This document shows, piece by piece, positions 37,868-46,060 of a stretch of DNA of 46,634 bases. A program made the translations under genes and the position numbers. Every line of letters starts with the position of its first letter. The stretch's first letter is position 1. This stretch comes from Mesorhizobium sp. (GTDB lineage: Bacteria > Pseudomonadota > Alphaproteobacteria > Rhizobiales > Rhizobiaceae), in assembly GCF_005063415.1 (NCBI RefSeq), contig NZ_SUEG01000025.1, positions 1 through 46,634 of the forward strand, given 5' to 3'. The notes beneath the pieces are model-generated. The model did not search any database and was not told the DNA's origin. It saw only the letters and a program-made list of their open reading frames with translations.

Positions 37868-38851
37868 ATGCTTTCCCGCGTTTTCGGCTTCGGCCGCCGT
37901 CCCTTTGAATCGCTCTCGGAACAGGAGATCCTGGCGCTCGCCATCTCCTCCGAGGAGGATGACGGGCGCATCTATCGCGCCTATGCCGACGGGCTGTCGG
38001 AGAGTTTTCCGCAATCGGCCAAGGTGTTCGAGGAGATGGCGGAGGAAGAGGATGGCCATCGCGATTCGCTGATCGAGCTTTACCGCAAGCGTTTCGGCGA
38101 GCGCATACCGCTGATCCGGCGCGAACATGTGAAGGGCTATTACGAGCGCAAGCCGGACTGGCTGGTGAGGCCGCTCGGCATCGATCATGTGCGCAGCCAA
38201 GCCGAGGCCATGGAGCGGCAGGCCTACCTGTTCTATATCGAGGCGGCCAAACGCACAGGCGATGCGTCGACGCGAAAGCTGCTCGACGACCTGGCAATCG
38301 CAGAACAGGGCCACGAGACACTGGCGCAGCGGCTGGAGCAAAAGCATGTGCCGGGCGCGGTCAAGGACGAAGAGGCGGCAGCCGAGCAGCGCCAGTTCGT
38401 CCTGACCTACGTGCAACCGGGGCTGGCCGGGCTGATGGATGGGTCGGTGTCGACGCTGGCGCCGATCTTTGCCGCCGCCTTTGCCACGCATGATACGTTC
38501 CAGACCTTTCTGGTCGGGCTTGCCGCTTCGATCGGCGCTGGCATCTCGATGGGTTTCACCGAGGTGGCTTCCGACGACGGCAAATTATCGGGCCGCGGCT
38601 CGCCGGCAAAACGCGGGCTGACCGTCGGCGTCATGACGACGCTGGGCGGGCTCGGCCATGCGCTGCCCTATCTCATCCCGCTTTTCTGGACGGCGACCAT
38701 TGTCGCCGCCGTGGTGGTCTTCTTCGAGCTGTGGGCGATCGCCTTCGTGCAGAACCGCTACATGCAGACGCCATTCTGGCGCGCCGCCTTCCAGGTGGTG
38801 CTGGGCGGCGCGCTGGTGTTTGCGGCAGGGGTGCTGATCGGGAATGCATAG
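37868..38851 (+). CDS. mbfA: Membrane-bound ferritin MbfA (erythrin-VIT1 type)
   Basis: 327 residues in two parts. About 1-175 is a rubrerythrin/ferritin-like four-helix domain with di-iron ligands in EEEDGHRD and IAEQGHETLAQR (E-x-x-H motifs). About 180-327 is a VIT1/CCC1-like membrane domain with several helices (GLAGLMDGSVSTLAPIFAAAFATH and GLAASIGAGISMGFTEVASDDG). In Agrobacterium and Bradyrhizobium this protein exports iron and protects against peroxide. The Irr box directly before it fits that role: expression when iron is high. Single-gene unit, convergent with the ABM gene. Confidence 0.93.
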   Translation: MLSRVFGFGRRPFESLSEQEILALAISSEEDDGRIYRAYADGLSESFPQSAKVFEEMAEEEDGHRDSLIELYRKRFGERIPLIRREHVKGYYERKPDWLVRPLGIDHVRSQAEAMERQAYLFYIEAAKRTGDASTRKLLDDLAIAEQGHETLAQRLEQKHVPGAVKDEEAAAEQRQFVLTYVQPGLAGLMDGSVSTLAPIFAAAFATHDTFQTFLVGLAASIGAGISMGFTEVASDDGKLSGRGSPAKRGLTVGVMTTLGGLGHALPYLIPLFWTATIVAAVVVFFELWAIAFVQNRYMQTPFWRAAFQVVLGGALVFAAGVLIGNA

Positions 38852-38857
38852 CGGTCC

Positions 38858-39202
38858 CTATCCGTTCACCACCCGGCTATCTGCTGGCGCCTCGGCGCGT
38901 TCGGTCAGGCCGTAGTCGCGCACGACATCGGCGATGCGCAAACGATAGTCCGCAAAGATACCGCCGCGCCCGGCCTTCTGCGCCTGCCGATGTTCCTGCG
39001 TGTTGCGCCAGGCCTTCACCGCGTCCTCGTCGCGCCAGAAGGACAGCGACAGGATGCGGTTCGGATCGGCAAGGCTCTGGAAGCGCTCGATCGACAGGAA
39101 ACCGTCGATGCCGTCGAGCAATGGGCGCAGGTCGGCGGCGATGCCGAGATAGGCATCGCGCATGCCCGCCGCCGGCTCAACCTCGAAGATGACGGCGATC
39201 AT
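38858..39202 (-). CDS. Antibiotic biosynthesis monooxygenase (ABM) domain protein
   Basis: 114-residue single-domain protein of the dimeric alpha-beta barrel superfamily: MIAVIFEVEPAAGMRDAYLGIAADL, then FLSIERFQSLADPNRILSLSFWRDEDAVKAWRNTQEH, the usual ABM signature. Members include quinol monooxygenases, haem-degrading enzymes and proteins with no known reaction. Its ATG overlaps the stop codon of the NIPSNAP gene, so the two are translated together. Both proteins share the same fold type, which suggests that they act on the same small compound or form a heterodimer. Convergent with mbfA, with six bases between stops. Confidence 0.85.
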   Translation of the reverse strand: MIAVIFEVEPAAGMRDAYLGIAADLRPLLDGIDGFLSIERFQSLADPNRILSLSFWRDEDAVKAWRNTQEHRQAQKAGRGGIFADYRLRIADVVRDYGLTERAEAPADSRVVNG

Positions 39203-39531
39203 GGCTTCACCAAAGGAGCATGCGGCCCAGAGGCCAGCTTGAGGAAGATGCGGTCCTCCTTCAGGATGAATTTTTCCCGCCGGGCGAACTCGTAATTCGC
39301 CTTGCCGGCGGGATCGGCGGCGAGCCGGGCGCGGTAGGCTTCGTAGGCCGCAAGATTGTCGATGTTGTAGGCGGCATAAGCCGTGGTGGCCGAGCCTTCG
39401 TGCGGCGCGAAATAGCCGATCAGATCGGCGCCGCAGCGCGGGATCGCCTGCCCCCAATTGCGGGCATATTCCTCGAACGCAGCCTTGCCGAACGGATCGA
39501 TCTCGTAGCGGATGAAGCAGGTGATGGTCAT
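39199..39531 (-). CDS. NIPSNAP-family small protein
   Basis: 110 residues: TITCFIRYEIDPFGKAAFEEYARNWGQAIPRCGADLIGYFAPHEGSATTAYAAYNIDNLAAYEAYRARL is a typical single NIPSNAP ferredoxin-like domain. The start at ATG 39531 has an ideal AAGGAGG ribosome site. Unlike the two-repeat NIPSNAP at 6174, this one has a single repeat and is coupled by ATGA to an ABM gene. Function unknown; this pair is common in rhizobial genomes as far as I recall. Confidence 0.85.
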   Translation of the reverse strand: MTITCFIRYEIDPFGKAAFEEYARNWGQAIPRCGADLIGYFAPHEGSATTAYAAYNIDNLAAYEAYRARLAADPAGKANYEFARREKFILKEDRIFLKLASGPHAPLVKP

Positions 39532-39629
39532 TTTTCGCCTCCTTGGCGGTAGATGTTTTCTTGCGGTCACAGTTCGAGCCAGGTCGAAACGTTCCGAAGA
39601 TCGATATGCTAGGCAAATTCGCTGGCCGG

Positions 39630-39845
39630 TCAGGTTTGCCAGAACGATTTCGCGCATTCGCGGCGGACGTCTTCGGGTGTCAGGCCAAGGTCACGCAGTA
39701 GATTATCGTCGATCTCGGCGAGGTCGAGACGCTGCGAATAACGGTCGTACCACCGCTTCAGGAGCCGCAGCCGCAAGCGGCACAAGACAAAGAACGGGAA
39801 CGGCCGGCGAGCAGGCACGGCGCTGAGAATGGTCCTTGCAGGCAT
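39630..39845 (-). CDS. DUF1127-domain small protein
   Basis: 71 residues. Arg-rich N-terminal stretch (CRLRLRLLKRWYDRYSQR) followed by LDLAEIDDNLLRDLGLTPEDVRRECAKSFW, the DUF1127/YjiS signature. In Agrobacterium and Rhodobacter such small basic proteins affect RNA turnover, phosphate and stress responses, and motility. ATG 39845 has AAGGAGA six bases ahead, so the seven extra codons upstream are excluded. Divergent from the ArsR regulator at 39914, sharing 68 bases. Confidence 0.88.
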   Translation of the reverse strand: MPARTILSAVPARRPFPFFVLCRLRLRLLKRWYDRYSQRLDLAEIDDNLLRDLGLTPEDVRRECAKSFWQT

Positions 39846-39913
39846 CGTTGTCTCCTTGATTTGCATCGAGATTAATGCTTATCTGACGAGGATGCTTCGA
39901 TGAGGAACGAACT

Positions 39914-40588
39914 ATGCGCGAAGGCCCCGACATAGCCCGCATTGCCAGCCTGGTGGGGGATCCGGCGCGGGCAAACATGCTGTCCGCACTGATGGGCGGC
40001 ACGGCACTGACGGCGAGCGAACTGGCACTGGAAGCCGGCGTGTCGCTTCCAACAGCGAGCTCCCATCTGTCGAAGCTGATGGAAGGCGGGCTGCTGACGC
40101 TGGCGAGCCAGGGGCGGCACCGCTATTACGGCCTCGCCGGCCCGCAGGTGGCGGGAATGATCGAAGCCATCACCGGCGTTGCCGCCGCGGTCGGGCCGCA
40201 GCGGGTGCGACCCGGCCCTCGCGACGCGGCCATGCGCGTGGCGCGAGTCTGCTACGACCACCTCGCCGGCGAGCAGGCGGTGGCGATGCTGGACCGTCTT
40301 GTCGCTCGACAAGTGCTCCTGCGCGACGACGAGGAGATTCAGCTTGGGCCGTCGGCCGACTCGCATTTCGCCGCGATCGGCATCGACGTCCATACCAAAG
40401 CGCGGCGACCGGTGTGCCGGGCCTGCCTCGACTGGAGCGTGCGGCGTTCGCACCTCGCCGGCACGCTGGGCGCCGCCATTCTCGACAAGATCCTCGCCGA
40501 GAAATGGGCACGGCGCGAGAAGGACAGCCGTGCCGTGATCTTTTCACCGATAGGCAAGCAGGCCTTCGAGAAGACGTTTCTCGCCTGA
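39914..40588 (+). CDS. ArsR/SmtB-family helix-turn-helix regulator
   Basis: 224 residues, about twice the usual ArsR size. The winged helix at about 10-85 is clear: RIASLVGDPARANMLSALMGGTALTASELALEAGVSLPTASSHLSKLMEGGLLTLASQGRHRYYGLAG. No metal-binding CxC motif is seen in the helix-turn-helix. The C-terminal domain contains VCRACLDWSVRRSHLAGTLGAAILDKI, with two cysteines three residues apart that could sense a metal or thiol. Divergent from the DUF1127 gene, which it may control. GAGGAA precedes ATG 39914. Confidence 0.88.
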   Translation: MREGPDIARIASLVGDPARANMLSALMGGTALTASELALEAGVSLPTASSHLSKLMEGGLLTLASQGRHRYYGLAGPQVAGMIEAITGVAAAVGPQRVRPGPRDAAMRVARVCYDHLAGEQAVAMLDRLVARQVLLRDDEEIQLGPSADSHFAAIGIDVHTKARRPVCRACLDWSVRRSHLAGTLGAAILDKILAEKWARREKDSRAVIFSPIGKQAFEKTFLA

Positions 40589-40610
40589 CGGCGCGCTTCG
40601 ATGCGCTAGA

Positions 40611-40811
40611 ACGGTTCAGCGTTTCACGGAAACGCCGAACCACTCTATCTTTTTGTTTTGACGCAATTCCGGACGGAAAACCGTTTCACACTTTTCCTGG
40701 AATTGCTCTAAAGCGCGTCGCGTTCGACCGGCCTCATGCGACGCGCTTTAGGTTCTTGTTTTGATGCATGTCGTCGTCGCAAAACCGCTGCACACTTTTG
40801 CGCGACATGCA
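40611..40811. repeat. Two homologous intergenic repeat modules in tandem
   Basis: Module 1: stem GCGTTTC/GAAACGC (40619-40625/40629-40635), then GTTTTGACGC, then stem GCAATTCC/GGAATTGC (40663-40670/40699-40706) enclosing AAAACCGTTTCACACTTTT. Module 2: stem AAAGCGCGTCG/CGACGCGCTTT (40710-40720/40739-40749), then GTTTTGATGC, then stem TGCATGTCG/CGACATGCA (40765-40773/40803-40811) enclosing AAAACCGCTGCACACTTTT. Both have the same order and spacing but differ in stem sequence with compensating changes. Resembles dispersed Mesorhizobium intergenic mosaics that I remember. No gene in the gap 40589-40811. Confidence 0.8.
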
Positions 40812-43313
40812 TTAGCCGCGCTTGAGCGGCTTGCTCCGCTTGAAAAAATCCGCCCAGGGATCGGCTTGCCCGAGCCGCTTCAGCGTCGTCTTGTCGCCGA
40901 TCGGAAAGGCGTTCGGCGGCAATCCAGCCTCGATTTCCGCCCACGTCACCGGCATCGAAACCGTGGCGCCTTTCTTGGCGCGCGACGAATAAGGCGCAAC
41001 CGTGGTGGCGCCGCGGCCATTGCGTAGATAATCGACGAAAATCTTGCCCGTGCGCGCCTTCTTCGACAGCGTCGCCGTGTAGCGGTCGGGTGCGCCCTGT
41101 TCGAGCGCTCGGGCGAACTCATGGGCGAAGCCTTTGACTTCGTCCCAGTCCGCTGACGGCTTCAGCGGCACGAGGACATGATAGCCCTTGCCGCCCGAGG
41201 TCTTGACGAAATTCGGCAGGGACAGTTCGTCGAGCCGGCTGCGGATATCGAGCGCCGCGGCACGCACCGCCTTCACGTCGACACCCTCATCGGGATCGAG
41301 ATCGAAGATGATCTGGTCGGGTTTTTCCAGCTCGTCCGTGGTCGAGCCCCAGATGTGGATCTCGACGACGCCGAGCTGCACCAGGGCCACGACACCGTCG
41401 AAATCGCGGATGAACAATATCTCCTCGCCGTCGGTGGGATCCTTCATCACGGCGATCTTGTCGTGCATGCCGGCCGAGGCATGTTTTTGGAAGAACCGTT
41501 GGCCGCCAACGCCGTCCGGCGCCCGCACGAGGCTGAGCGGCCGGTTGATGACGAATTGCTTCATGCGCGGCCAGACCAGCGCGTAGTGATCGACCAGATC
41601 CTGCTTCGATACATTCTCTTCGGGCCACAGAAGCTTGTCGGGGCGGGACAGCGTAACCGAGGTTTTCGCCGTGCCTGCGGCTTTGGCGGGCTTTGGCTTT
41701 GGCTCTGCCGTGGCTGAGCGTGCTTTCGGTTTCTCCTGCACGACTTCCTCCGCCGGCTTGTCCTCGCGCAATCCCTGGAACGACGCGTGGCGTATTATAC
41801 GGTCCGACGTCCAACTGCGAAACTCCACCTCGCCGACAAGTTCGGGCTTGACCCAGACCAGCCCCTTGCCCCTTGGCACCGCCCTGTCGAAGGGCGAGGT
41901 TGTCGTCTTCAGCGCATCAAGCCTCTTCTTCAGCTCGTTGGTGCTTTTGGCCGTGAAGCCGGTGCCGACGCGGCCGGCATAGCGCAGCTTGCCGCCCTCG
42001 TGATAGCCGACCAGCAGCGAGCGCAGGCCGCGCCCGGTCTTGTCCGACGGCATGTAGCCGCCGATGACGAATTCCTGGCGCGCCGTGCATTTCGACTTCA
42101 CCCACGATGGAACACGGCCGCTGCGGTAGGGCGCATCGGCGCGCTTGGAGACGACGCCTTCGAGGCCCAGGCGGCAAGCATGCTCCAGCATGATCTTGCC
42201 GGGCTCGGCAAAGTGGTCGCTGAAGCGCACGGCCTGATCCTCGGCCTGTCCGGCGAGCAAGGTGCGCAGTCTTTCCTTGCGCTCGACCAGCGGCTCGGAA
42301 CGGATATCCTCACCGTTGAGACGCAACAGGTCGAAGACATAGTAGATGAAACGGTCCGTACGGCCCGCCGACAGATCTTGCTGCAGCAGCGAGAATGACG
42401 AGACACCGTTATCCGCCAGCACGACGATTTCGCCGTCGATGATCGCATCGGTGCATTTCAGGCCGCCAAGTGCCGCGACAATTGCGCCACCGAATTTGTC
42501 GGTCCAGTCGAGGCCGGTGCGTGTCAAAAGCCGCACCTCGGTGCCGGCAAGCTGCGCCTGCATGCGATAGCCGTCGAACTTCACCTCATGCAGCCAGTCC
42601 TTGCCGGGCGGCGCGTCCCGCTCCAGCGTTGCCAGCGCCGGTTCGATGAATTCGAGCCGCCTTGCCGCGACGGCCTTCGCTTTGCTGGCGGCCGGCCTGT
42701 CGGACTGCCAGACGCTTGGCTTCTCGCCGTCGGCGGTCTTGCCTTCGCCGACCTCCTCGATGGTCAGGCCGGATTTCACCGATTGCGGCGCCTCCTGCAA
42801 AATGTCCTCGCCCGGACGCGCGGCGGCATCGTCGGATTTGATCAGCAACCAGTTGTCACGCTTTTCGCCCGGACGCGGCTTCAGCCGCACCAGATGCCAG
42901 GCGCCGTGCAATTTGTGGCCGTGCAGTTCGAAGTTGATATGGCCTTTCTTCATCGCCTTTGCCGGGTCGCCATCGGGGACCCAAGTTCCCTCGTCCCAGA
43001 CGATGACCGAGCCGCCGCCATATTGGTCCTTCGGGATAGTGCCTTCAAACGGCGCATAGTCGATCGGGTGGTCCTCGACATGCACGGCGAGCCGCTTTTC
43101 GTGCGGGTCGAGGCTCGGGCCTCGCGTCACCGCCCAGCTCCACAGCACGCCGCCATGCTCAAGACGAAGGTCGTAGTGGAGCCTGGTGGCGGCATGCTTG
43201 TGGATAACGAAGATGCCACCCGGCTCGGCTTTCTTGCCGCGCGAAACCTTGCCGGCCGGTTCGGCCGTCTTCTTGAAATTGCGCTTGGCGTGATACTGCT
43301 CGAGGCTGGCCAT
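40812..43313 (-). CDS. ligD: ATP-dependent DNA ligase LigD (PE-LIG-POL)
   Basis: 833-residue multifunctional enzyme of bacterial non-homologous end joining. Domain order is phosphoesterase (about 1-190, with HAATRLHYDLRLE and the HVEDHP motif), ligase (about 220-515, adenylated Lys245 in HEVKFDGYR, and LEGVVSKR), a linker rich in Lys/Pro/Ala (about 525-550), and the polymerase/primase domain (about 555-830, DLDPDEG at 671-677 as metal ligands). It trims, fills and seals double-strand breaks held by Ku. Nine bases after the ku gene, so same transcript, under an EcfG stress promoter. Confidence 0.96.
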   Translation of the reverse strand: MASLEQYHAKRNFKKTAEPAGKVSRGKKAEPGGIFVIHKHAATRLHYDLRLEHGGVLWSWAVTRGPSLDPHEKRLAVHVEDHPIDYAPFEGTIPKDQYGGGSVIVWDEGTWVPDGDPAKAMKKGHINFELHGHKLHGAWHLVRLKPRPGEKRDNWLLIKSDDAAARPGEDILQEAPQSVKSGLTIEEVGEGKTADGEKPSVWQSDRPAASKAKAVAARRLEFIEPALATLERDAPPGKDWLHEVKFDGYRMQAQLAGTEVRLLTRTGLDWTDKFGGAIVAALGGLKCTDAIIDGEIVVLADNGVSSFSLLQQDLSAGRTDRFIYYVFDLLRLNGEDIRSEPLVERKERLRTLLAGQAEDQAVRFSDHFAEPGKIMLEHACRLGLEGVVSKRADAPYRSGRVPSWVKSKCTARQEFVIGGYMPSDKTGRGLRSLLVGYHEGGKLRYAGRVGTGFTAKSTNELKKRLDALKTTTSPFDRAVPRGKGLVWVKPELVGEVEFRSWTSDRIIRHASFQGLREDKPAEEVVQEKPKARSATAEPKPKPAKAAGTAKTSVTLSRPDKLLWPEENVSKQDLVDHYALVWPRMKQFVINRPLSLVRAPDGVGGQRFFQKHASAGMHDKIAVMKDPTDGEEILFIRDFDGVVALVQLGVVEIHIWGSTTDELEKPDQIIFDLDPDEGVDVKAVRAAALDIRSRLDELSLPNFVKTSGGKGYHVLVPLKPSADWDEVKGFAHEFARALEQGAPDRYTATLSKKARTGKIFVDYLRNGRGATTVAPYSSRAKKGATVSMPVTWAEIEAGLPPNAFPIGDKTTLKRLGQADPWADFFKRSKPLKRG

Positions 43314-43322
43314 GGTCTGATC

Positions 43323-44174
43323 CTAAGCAGATTTGCGCCGGGCGGCTTTGGACTTGGCGCCTTTTGCCGGGCGTCCGGTCTTTGCCGGCGCACCGGCTTC
43401 CGACGAAAGGCTCTTCTTCAGTGCATCGAAGAGATTGACGACGTTGGAGGGCCCTGGTTCCGCCTTTGTCTTCGGTGCCTTCTTGCCGGCCTTCTTGGCG
43501 CGCACCAGCTCGATCAGGGCGTTTTCGTATTTGTCCTCGAATTCGGAAGGATCGAACTTCGCCTGTTTCTCATCGACGATGTATTCGGCCAGCCTGATCA
43601 TCTCGGCGTCGGTCTTCACTGGCTTGATGTCGCCGAACACCATGTCGGGCCTGCGAACCGTATCGCCATAGCGAAGGGTCGTCAGCAGCAGACCCTTGCC
43701 CAACGGCTCGATGACCACCGGACGTTCGCGGCGATAGAGCACGATGCGGGCTAGCCCCGCGGTCTTCTTGGCGGCCATGGCCTCACGGATGACGGCGAAG
43801 GCCTCTTCCGAGACCTCGTCCGCAGGCGTCACATAATAGGGCGTATCGAGATAGATCTGCTGGATCGAGGATTTTTCGATGAACCCATCGAGGCTCATTG
43901 TATGCGAGGATTCGATCTGCACGGCTTCGATCTCCTCCTCCTCGATTTGGACGAAGTCGCCGTCGCCGATCTCGTAGCCCTTGATCTCGTCGCCTTCATC
44001 GAGCGGCTTGCCGCTTGCCGAATCGACATAGACGCGCCTGACAGTGTTGCCAGTCTTGCGGTTGAGCACGCGGAACGAGACCTTCTCGGCCTGGGTGACG
44101 ACATTGGTCAGTTCGACGGCGCAAGTGACCAGCGAAAGCTTGAGATACCCTCTCCAGGCCGGGCGCGGCGCCAT
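43323..44174 (-). CDS. ku: Ku protein, DNA end-binding
   Basis: 283 residues. Bacterial Ku core from the start (RPAWRGYLKLSLVTCAVELTN) to about residue 200, containing GYEIGDGDFVQIEEEEIEAV and VFGDIKPVKTDAEMIRLAEYIVDEKQAKFDPSEFEDKYENALIELV. A Lys/Ala-rich C-terminal tail (about 215-283) is the minimal/extended DNA-binding end seen in rhizobial Ku proteins. Ku forms a ring homodimer that loads on DNA ends and recruits LigD, which is encoded next. ATG 44174 has AGGGAG ahead. An EcfG promoter lies 34 bases upstream, so the end-joining system is switched on by general stress. Confidence 0.95.
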   Translation of the reverse strand: MAPRPAWRGYLKLSLVTCAVELTNVVTQAEKVSFRVLNRKTGNTVRRVYVDSASGKPLDEGDEIKGYEIGDGDFVQIEEEEIEAVQIESSHTMSLDGFIEKSSIQQIYLDTPYYVTPADEVSEEAFAVIREAMAAKKTAGLARIVLYRRERPVVIEPLGKGLLLTTLRYGDTVRRPDMVFGDIKPVKTDAEMIRLAEYIVDEKQAKFDPSEFEDKYENALIELVRAKKAGKKAPKTKAEPGPSNVVNLFDALKKSLSSEAGAPAKTGRPAKGAKSKAARRKSA

Positions 44175-44207
44175 GACAAACTCCCTGCGCGACAATGTTC
44201 AACCGAG

Positions 44208-44232
44208 AACGGGCAAAGTCCGTTCCGGTTCC
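44208..44232 (-). promoter_or_regulatory. EcfG-type stress promoter of ku-ligD
   Basis: On the minus strand GGAAC (44232-44228), 16 bases, CGTT (44211-44208). Exact EcfG consensus, 33 bases before the ku ATG at 44174. GGAAC also occurs at two further places in this purine-rich stretch, but only this copy has the correct spacing to a CGTT. Confidence 0.75.
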
Positions 44233-44252
44233 GGTCCGGTTCCGGCGGCGCA

Positions 44253-44287
44253 AAGGCAAGTCCGGGCTTTCAGCCCAGCCTTGCCTT
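44253..44287 (-). terminator. Hairpin between the DUF892 gene and ku
   Basis: AAGGCAAG (44253-44260) and CTTGCCTT (44280-44287), enclosing a second stem GGGCT/AGCCC (44264-44268/44272-44276). It lies just downstream of the DUF892 gene and before the ku promoter, as expected for a terminator separating the two; the T-tract is short. Confidence 0.65.
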
Positions 44288-44310
44288 GAACTCCATTCTC
44301 GATCGCGGCC

Positions 44311-44817
44311 CTACTCGGCGGCTTGCAGGTTGATCTTGCTTTCCGCCATCTCGGTAAGCTTACGGTCGGTCGCCTGTTCCTCCTTGAGATTGTTGGCCAG
44401 CACATTGGCGCAGTCGCTGCGGCCCAGTTGCTTGGCCCAGGCGATCAAGGTGCCGTAACGGGTCATCTCATAATGCTCGACCGCCTGGGCGGACGCGATC
44501 AGCGCAGCGTCGAGGACCTCCTTGTCGGCGATGTCGCCGCTGACGTCGTCCGCCTCTTCGAGAATGCCGTCGATGGCCGGGCAGTCGACCTGCTTGGCCT
44601 TCACGCCGTGCAGTTCGAACACCTGCTCGACACGCTGGATATGACCCTTGGTCTGGACGAGATGTTTCTCAAAGCCGGCTTTCAGCTGCGGATCACTCGC
44701 CTTGTCGATCATCTTCGGCAGCGATTTCTCGATCTGTTTTTCAGCGTAGTAAATGTCGCGCAGCGTGTGCACGAACAGATCGTCGAGTGTTTTGATATCC
44801 TTCGAAAAGAAGCCCAT
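44311..44817 (-). CDS. DUF892 (YciE/YciF-type) ferritin-like protein
   Basis: 168 residues of the YciF/DUF892 family: SKDIKTLDDLFVHTLRDIYYAEKQIEKSLPKMIDKASDPQLKAGFEKHLVQTKGHIQRVEQVFELHG, with Glu and His residues placed like those of di-iron ferritins. The E. coli homologues are induced by osmotic and general stress; iron or manganese binding is likely, the reaction unknown. ATG 44817 is preferred over 44835 because AAAGG precedes it. It has an exact EcfG promoter at 44921-44945, which matches the stress role. Confidence 0.9.
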   Translation of the reverse strand: MGFFSKDIKTLDDLFVHTLRDIYYAEKQIEKSLPKMIDKASDPQLKAGFEKHLVQTKGHIQRVEQVFELHGVKAKQVDCPAIDGILEEADDVSGDIADKEVLDAALIASAQAVEHYEMTRYGTLIAWAKQLGRSDCANVLANNLKEEQATDRKLTEMAESKINLQAAE

Positions 44818-45226
44818 GGCCTTTGCCTTTCCCATTGCTCTTGCAGTTTCGGATTTTTGGCTGCGGCCCAACCCGAGCACCACAGCCTGCGGAACCGGTT
44901 CGTCCCGGCACTGGGAAATCAACGTGCGGCTGACGGGCGGGTTCCTGGTTTTCCGGCCGCGTGCACGGAAATTTCGCGGTCCAGTAAGAACCTGAAACAA
45001 AACCGCGCTTCTGCGACATTCAGGCGAAACATATGTGATGCAAAAGTCACACTGGACGAAATGCCGACGGACTGCATGGAAACACCGCGAATCAGCCGCA
45101 TTCCAGCCATGAACAAAGGCATTTTCGACCAGAGATTAACATCGCGTTCACCGACTATTCACGCCTGGACGCTATGATCCCCGCAATTCGGAAGGGACAT
45201 CCGAAACGGGACAGGGACCGAGTAAA
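44818..45226. other. Long intergenic stretch
   Basis: 409 bases between the DUF892 gene and a tiny ORF at 45227. Apart from the EcfG promoter at 44921-44945 and about 100 bases of DUF892 leader, I find no supported gene, repeat or terminator here. Confidence 0.5.
44921..44945 (-). promoter_or_regulatory. EcfG-type stress promoter of the DUF892 gene
   Basis: On the minus strand GGAAC (44945-44941), 16 bases, CGTT (44924-44921). Exact EcfG consensus. The start codon is at 44817, giving a 5' leader of about 95-100 bases, longer than for the CsbD and ku promoters. Confidence 0.78.
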
Positions 45227-45373
45227 ATGAGCTTCTGGAATCAAATCGCCGGCTATGCCGCCGCCATCCGCGAATTCGTCGCGCCGACCTATCGACCCGA
45301 GCGCTATTACATGCGCGGCCCAGGCCCCGCCTGCGCGCGCCGTGGCAACACGCTTGGGATCAGCGTGCACTGA
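45227..45373 (+). CDS. Possible 48-residue protein
   Basis: ATG 45227 to TGA 45373 encodes SFWNQIAGYAAAIREFVAPTYRPERYYMRGPGPACARRGNTLGISVH, with AGGGACCGAG upstream as a fair ribosome site. No homology is known to me. Codon use resembles real genes (GC-ending codons) and an aromatic, amphipathic start suggests a small membrane-associated or regulatory peptide. Another 42-codon ORF starts inside its stop codon (ATG 45373 to 45501). Chance ORFs of this size are common in GC-rich DNA, so confidence is low. Confidence 0.35.
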   Translation: MSFWNQIAGYAAAIREFVAPTYRPERYYMRGPGPACARRGNTLGISVH

Positions 45374-45567
45374 TGATGAGCATGGAGAGCCGTCACGACA
45401 GCCGTATCTGCCGGCCCGACGCCGACAATCGGTCAACGACCTATCGCGCCGAGCGCCCTGCGCTGACCGACAGACGGCGTGCGACGACGCCAAGCCTCTA
45501 GCATTCCGGGCTTTGATCCAGCCGCCGGCAGGCCTAGTGTCGCCTGACACCAGCTGCCGGGCGCCAC

Positions 45568-46011
45568 GTGATCATCAAGCCGAACCATTCTCCTGAGCCG
45601 CCAGAATTCGAATCGAGTCGCCCGTTGATCGTGTTCGACGGTATTTGCGTGCTGTGCTCGGGCTTTGTGCGCATGGTGGTGAAGCTCGACCGCAAGGGCC
45701 GCTTCCATTTCGCAACGGCGCAGTCGCCCTTCGGCGAGATGCTGTTCAAGAAATACGGGCTGCGGACGGATCGTTACGAGACCAATCTCGTCATCGTCGA
45801 TGGCGCCGCTTTCACCCGCCTGGACAGTTTCGTTGCCGTCATGGCCGAACTCGGGTGGCCGTGGCGGGCGGCGCGGATCCTGCTGCTGTTGCCGCGCCCG
45901 CTTCGCGACTGGCTCTACGACCGCATCGCAAAGAACCGCTACGCCCTGTTCGGCAAGAAGGACAATTGTGAAATCCCTTCCGCCAAGGTGAGGACAAGAT
46001 TGATCGGCTAG
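45568..46011 (+). CDS. DCC-family thiol-disulfide oxidoreductase-like protein
   Basis: 147 residues of the DUF393/DCC family, named for the motif seen here as FDGICVLCSGFVRMVVKLD (about 23-41): Asp then Cys-x-x-Cys, a thioredoxin-like redox pair. The remainder (FATAQSPFGEMLFKKYGL, then helix AARILLLLPRPLRDWLYDRIAKNRYALFGK) matches the family length and ending. A role in thiol-disulfide exchange is inferred from the motif only. The frame opens at GTG 45568; no better start with a ribosome site is visible before the motif, so the N-terminus is uncertain. Confidence 0.87.
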   Translation: MIIKPNHSPEPPEFESSRPLIVFDGICVLCSGFVRMVVKLDRKGRFHFATAQSPFGEMLFKKYGLRTDRYETNLVIVDGAAFTRLDSFVAVMAELGWPWRAARILLLLPRPLRDWLYDRIAKNRYALFGKKDNCEIPSAKVRTRLIG

Positions 46012-46060
46012 CCTCATTGCCGTGGCCGGAGCGGCGCTGGGCATTTTGGGGGAACTGCGG

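Noticed and set aside
39846..39913. GGAAC near the ArsR start as an EcfG promoter
   Set aside because: No CGTT at 16-17 bases; the GGAA belongs to the ribosome site of the ArsR gene.
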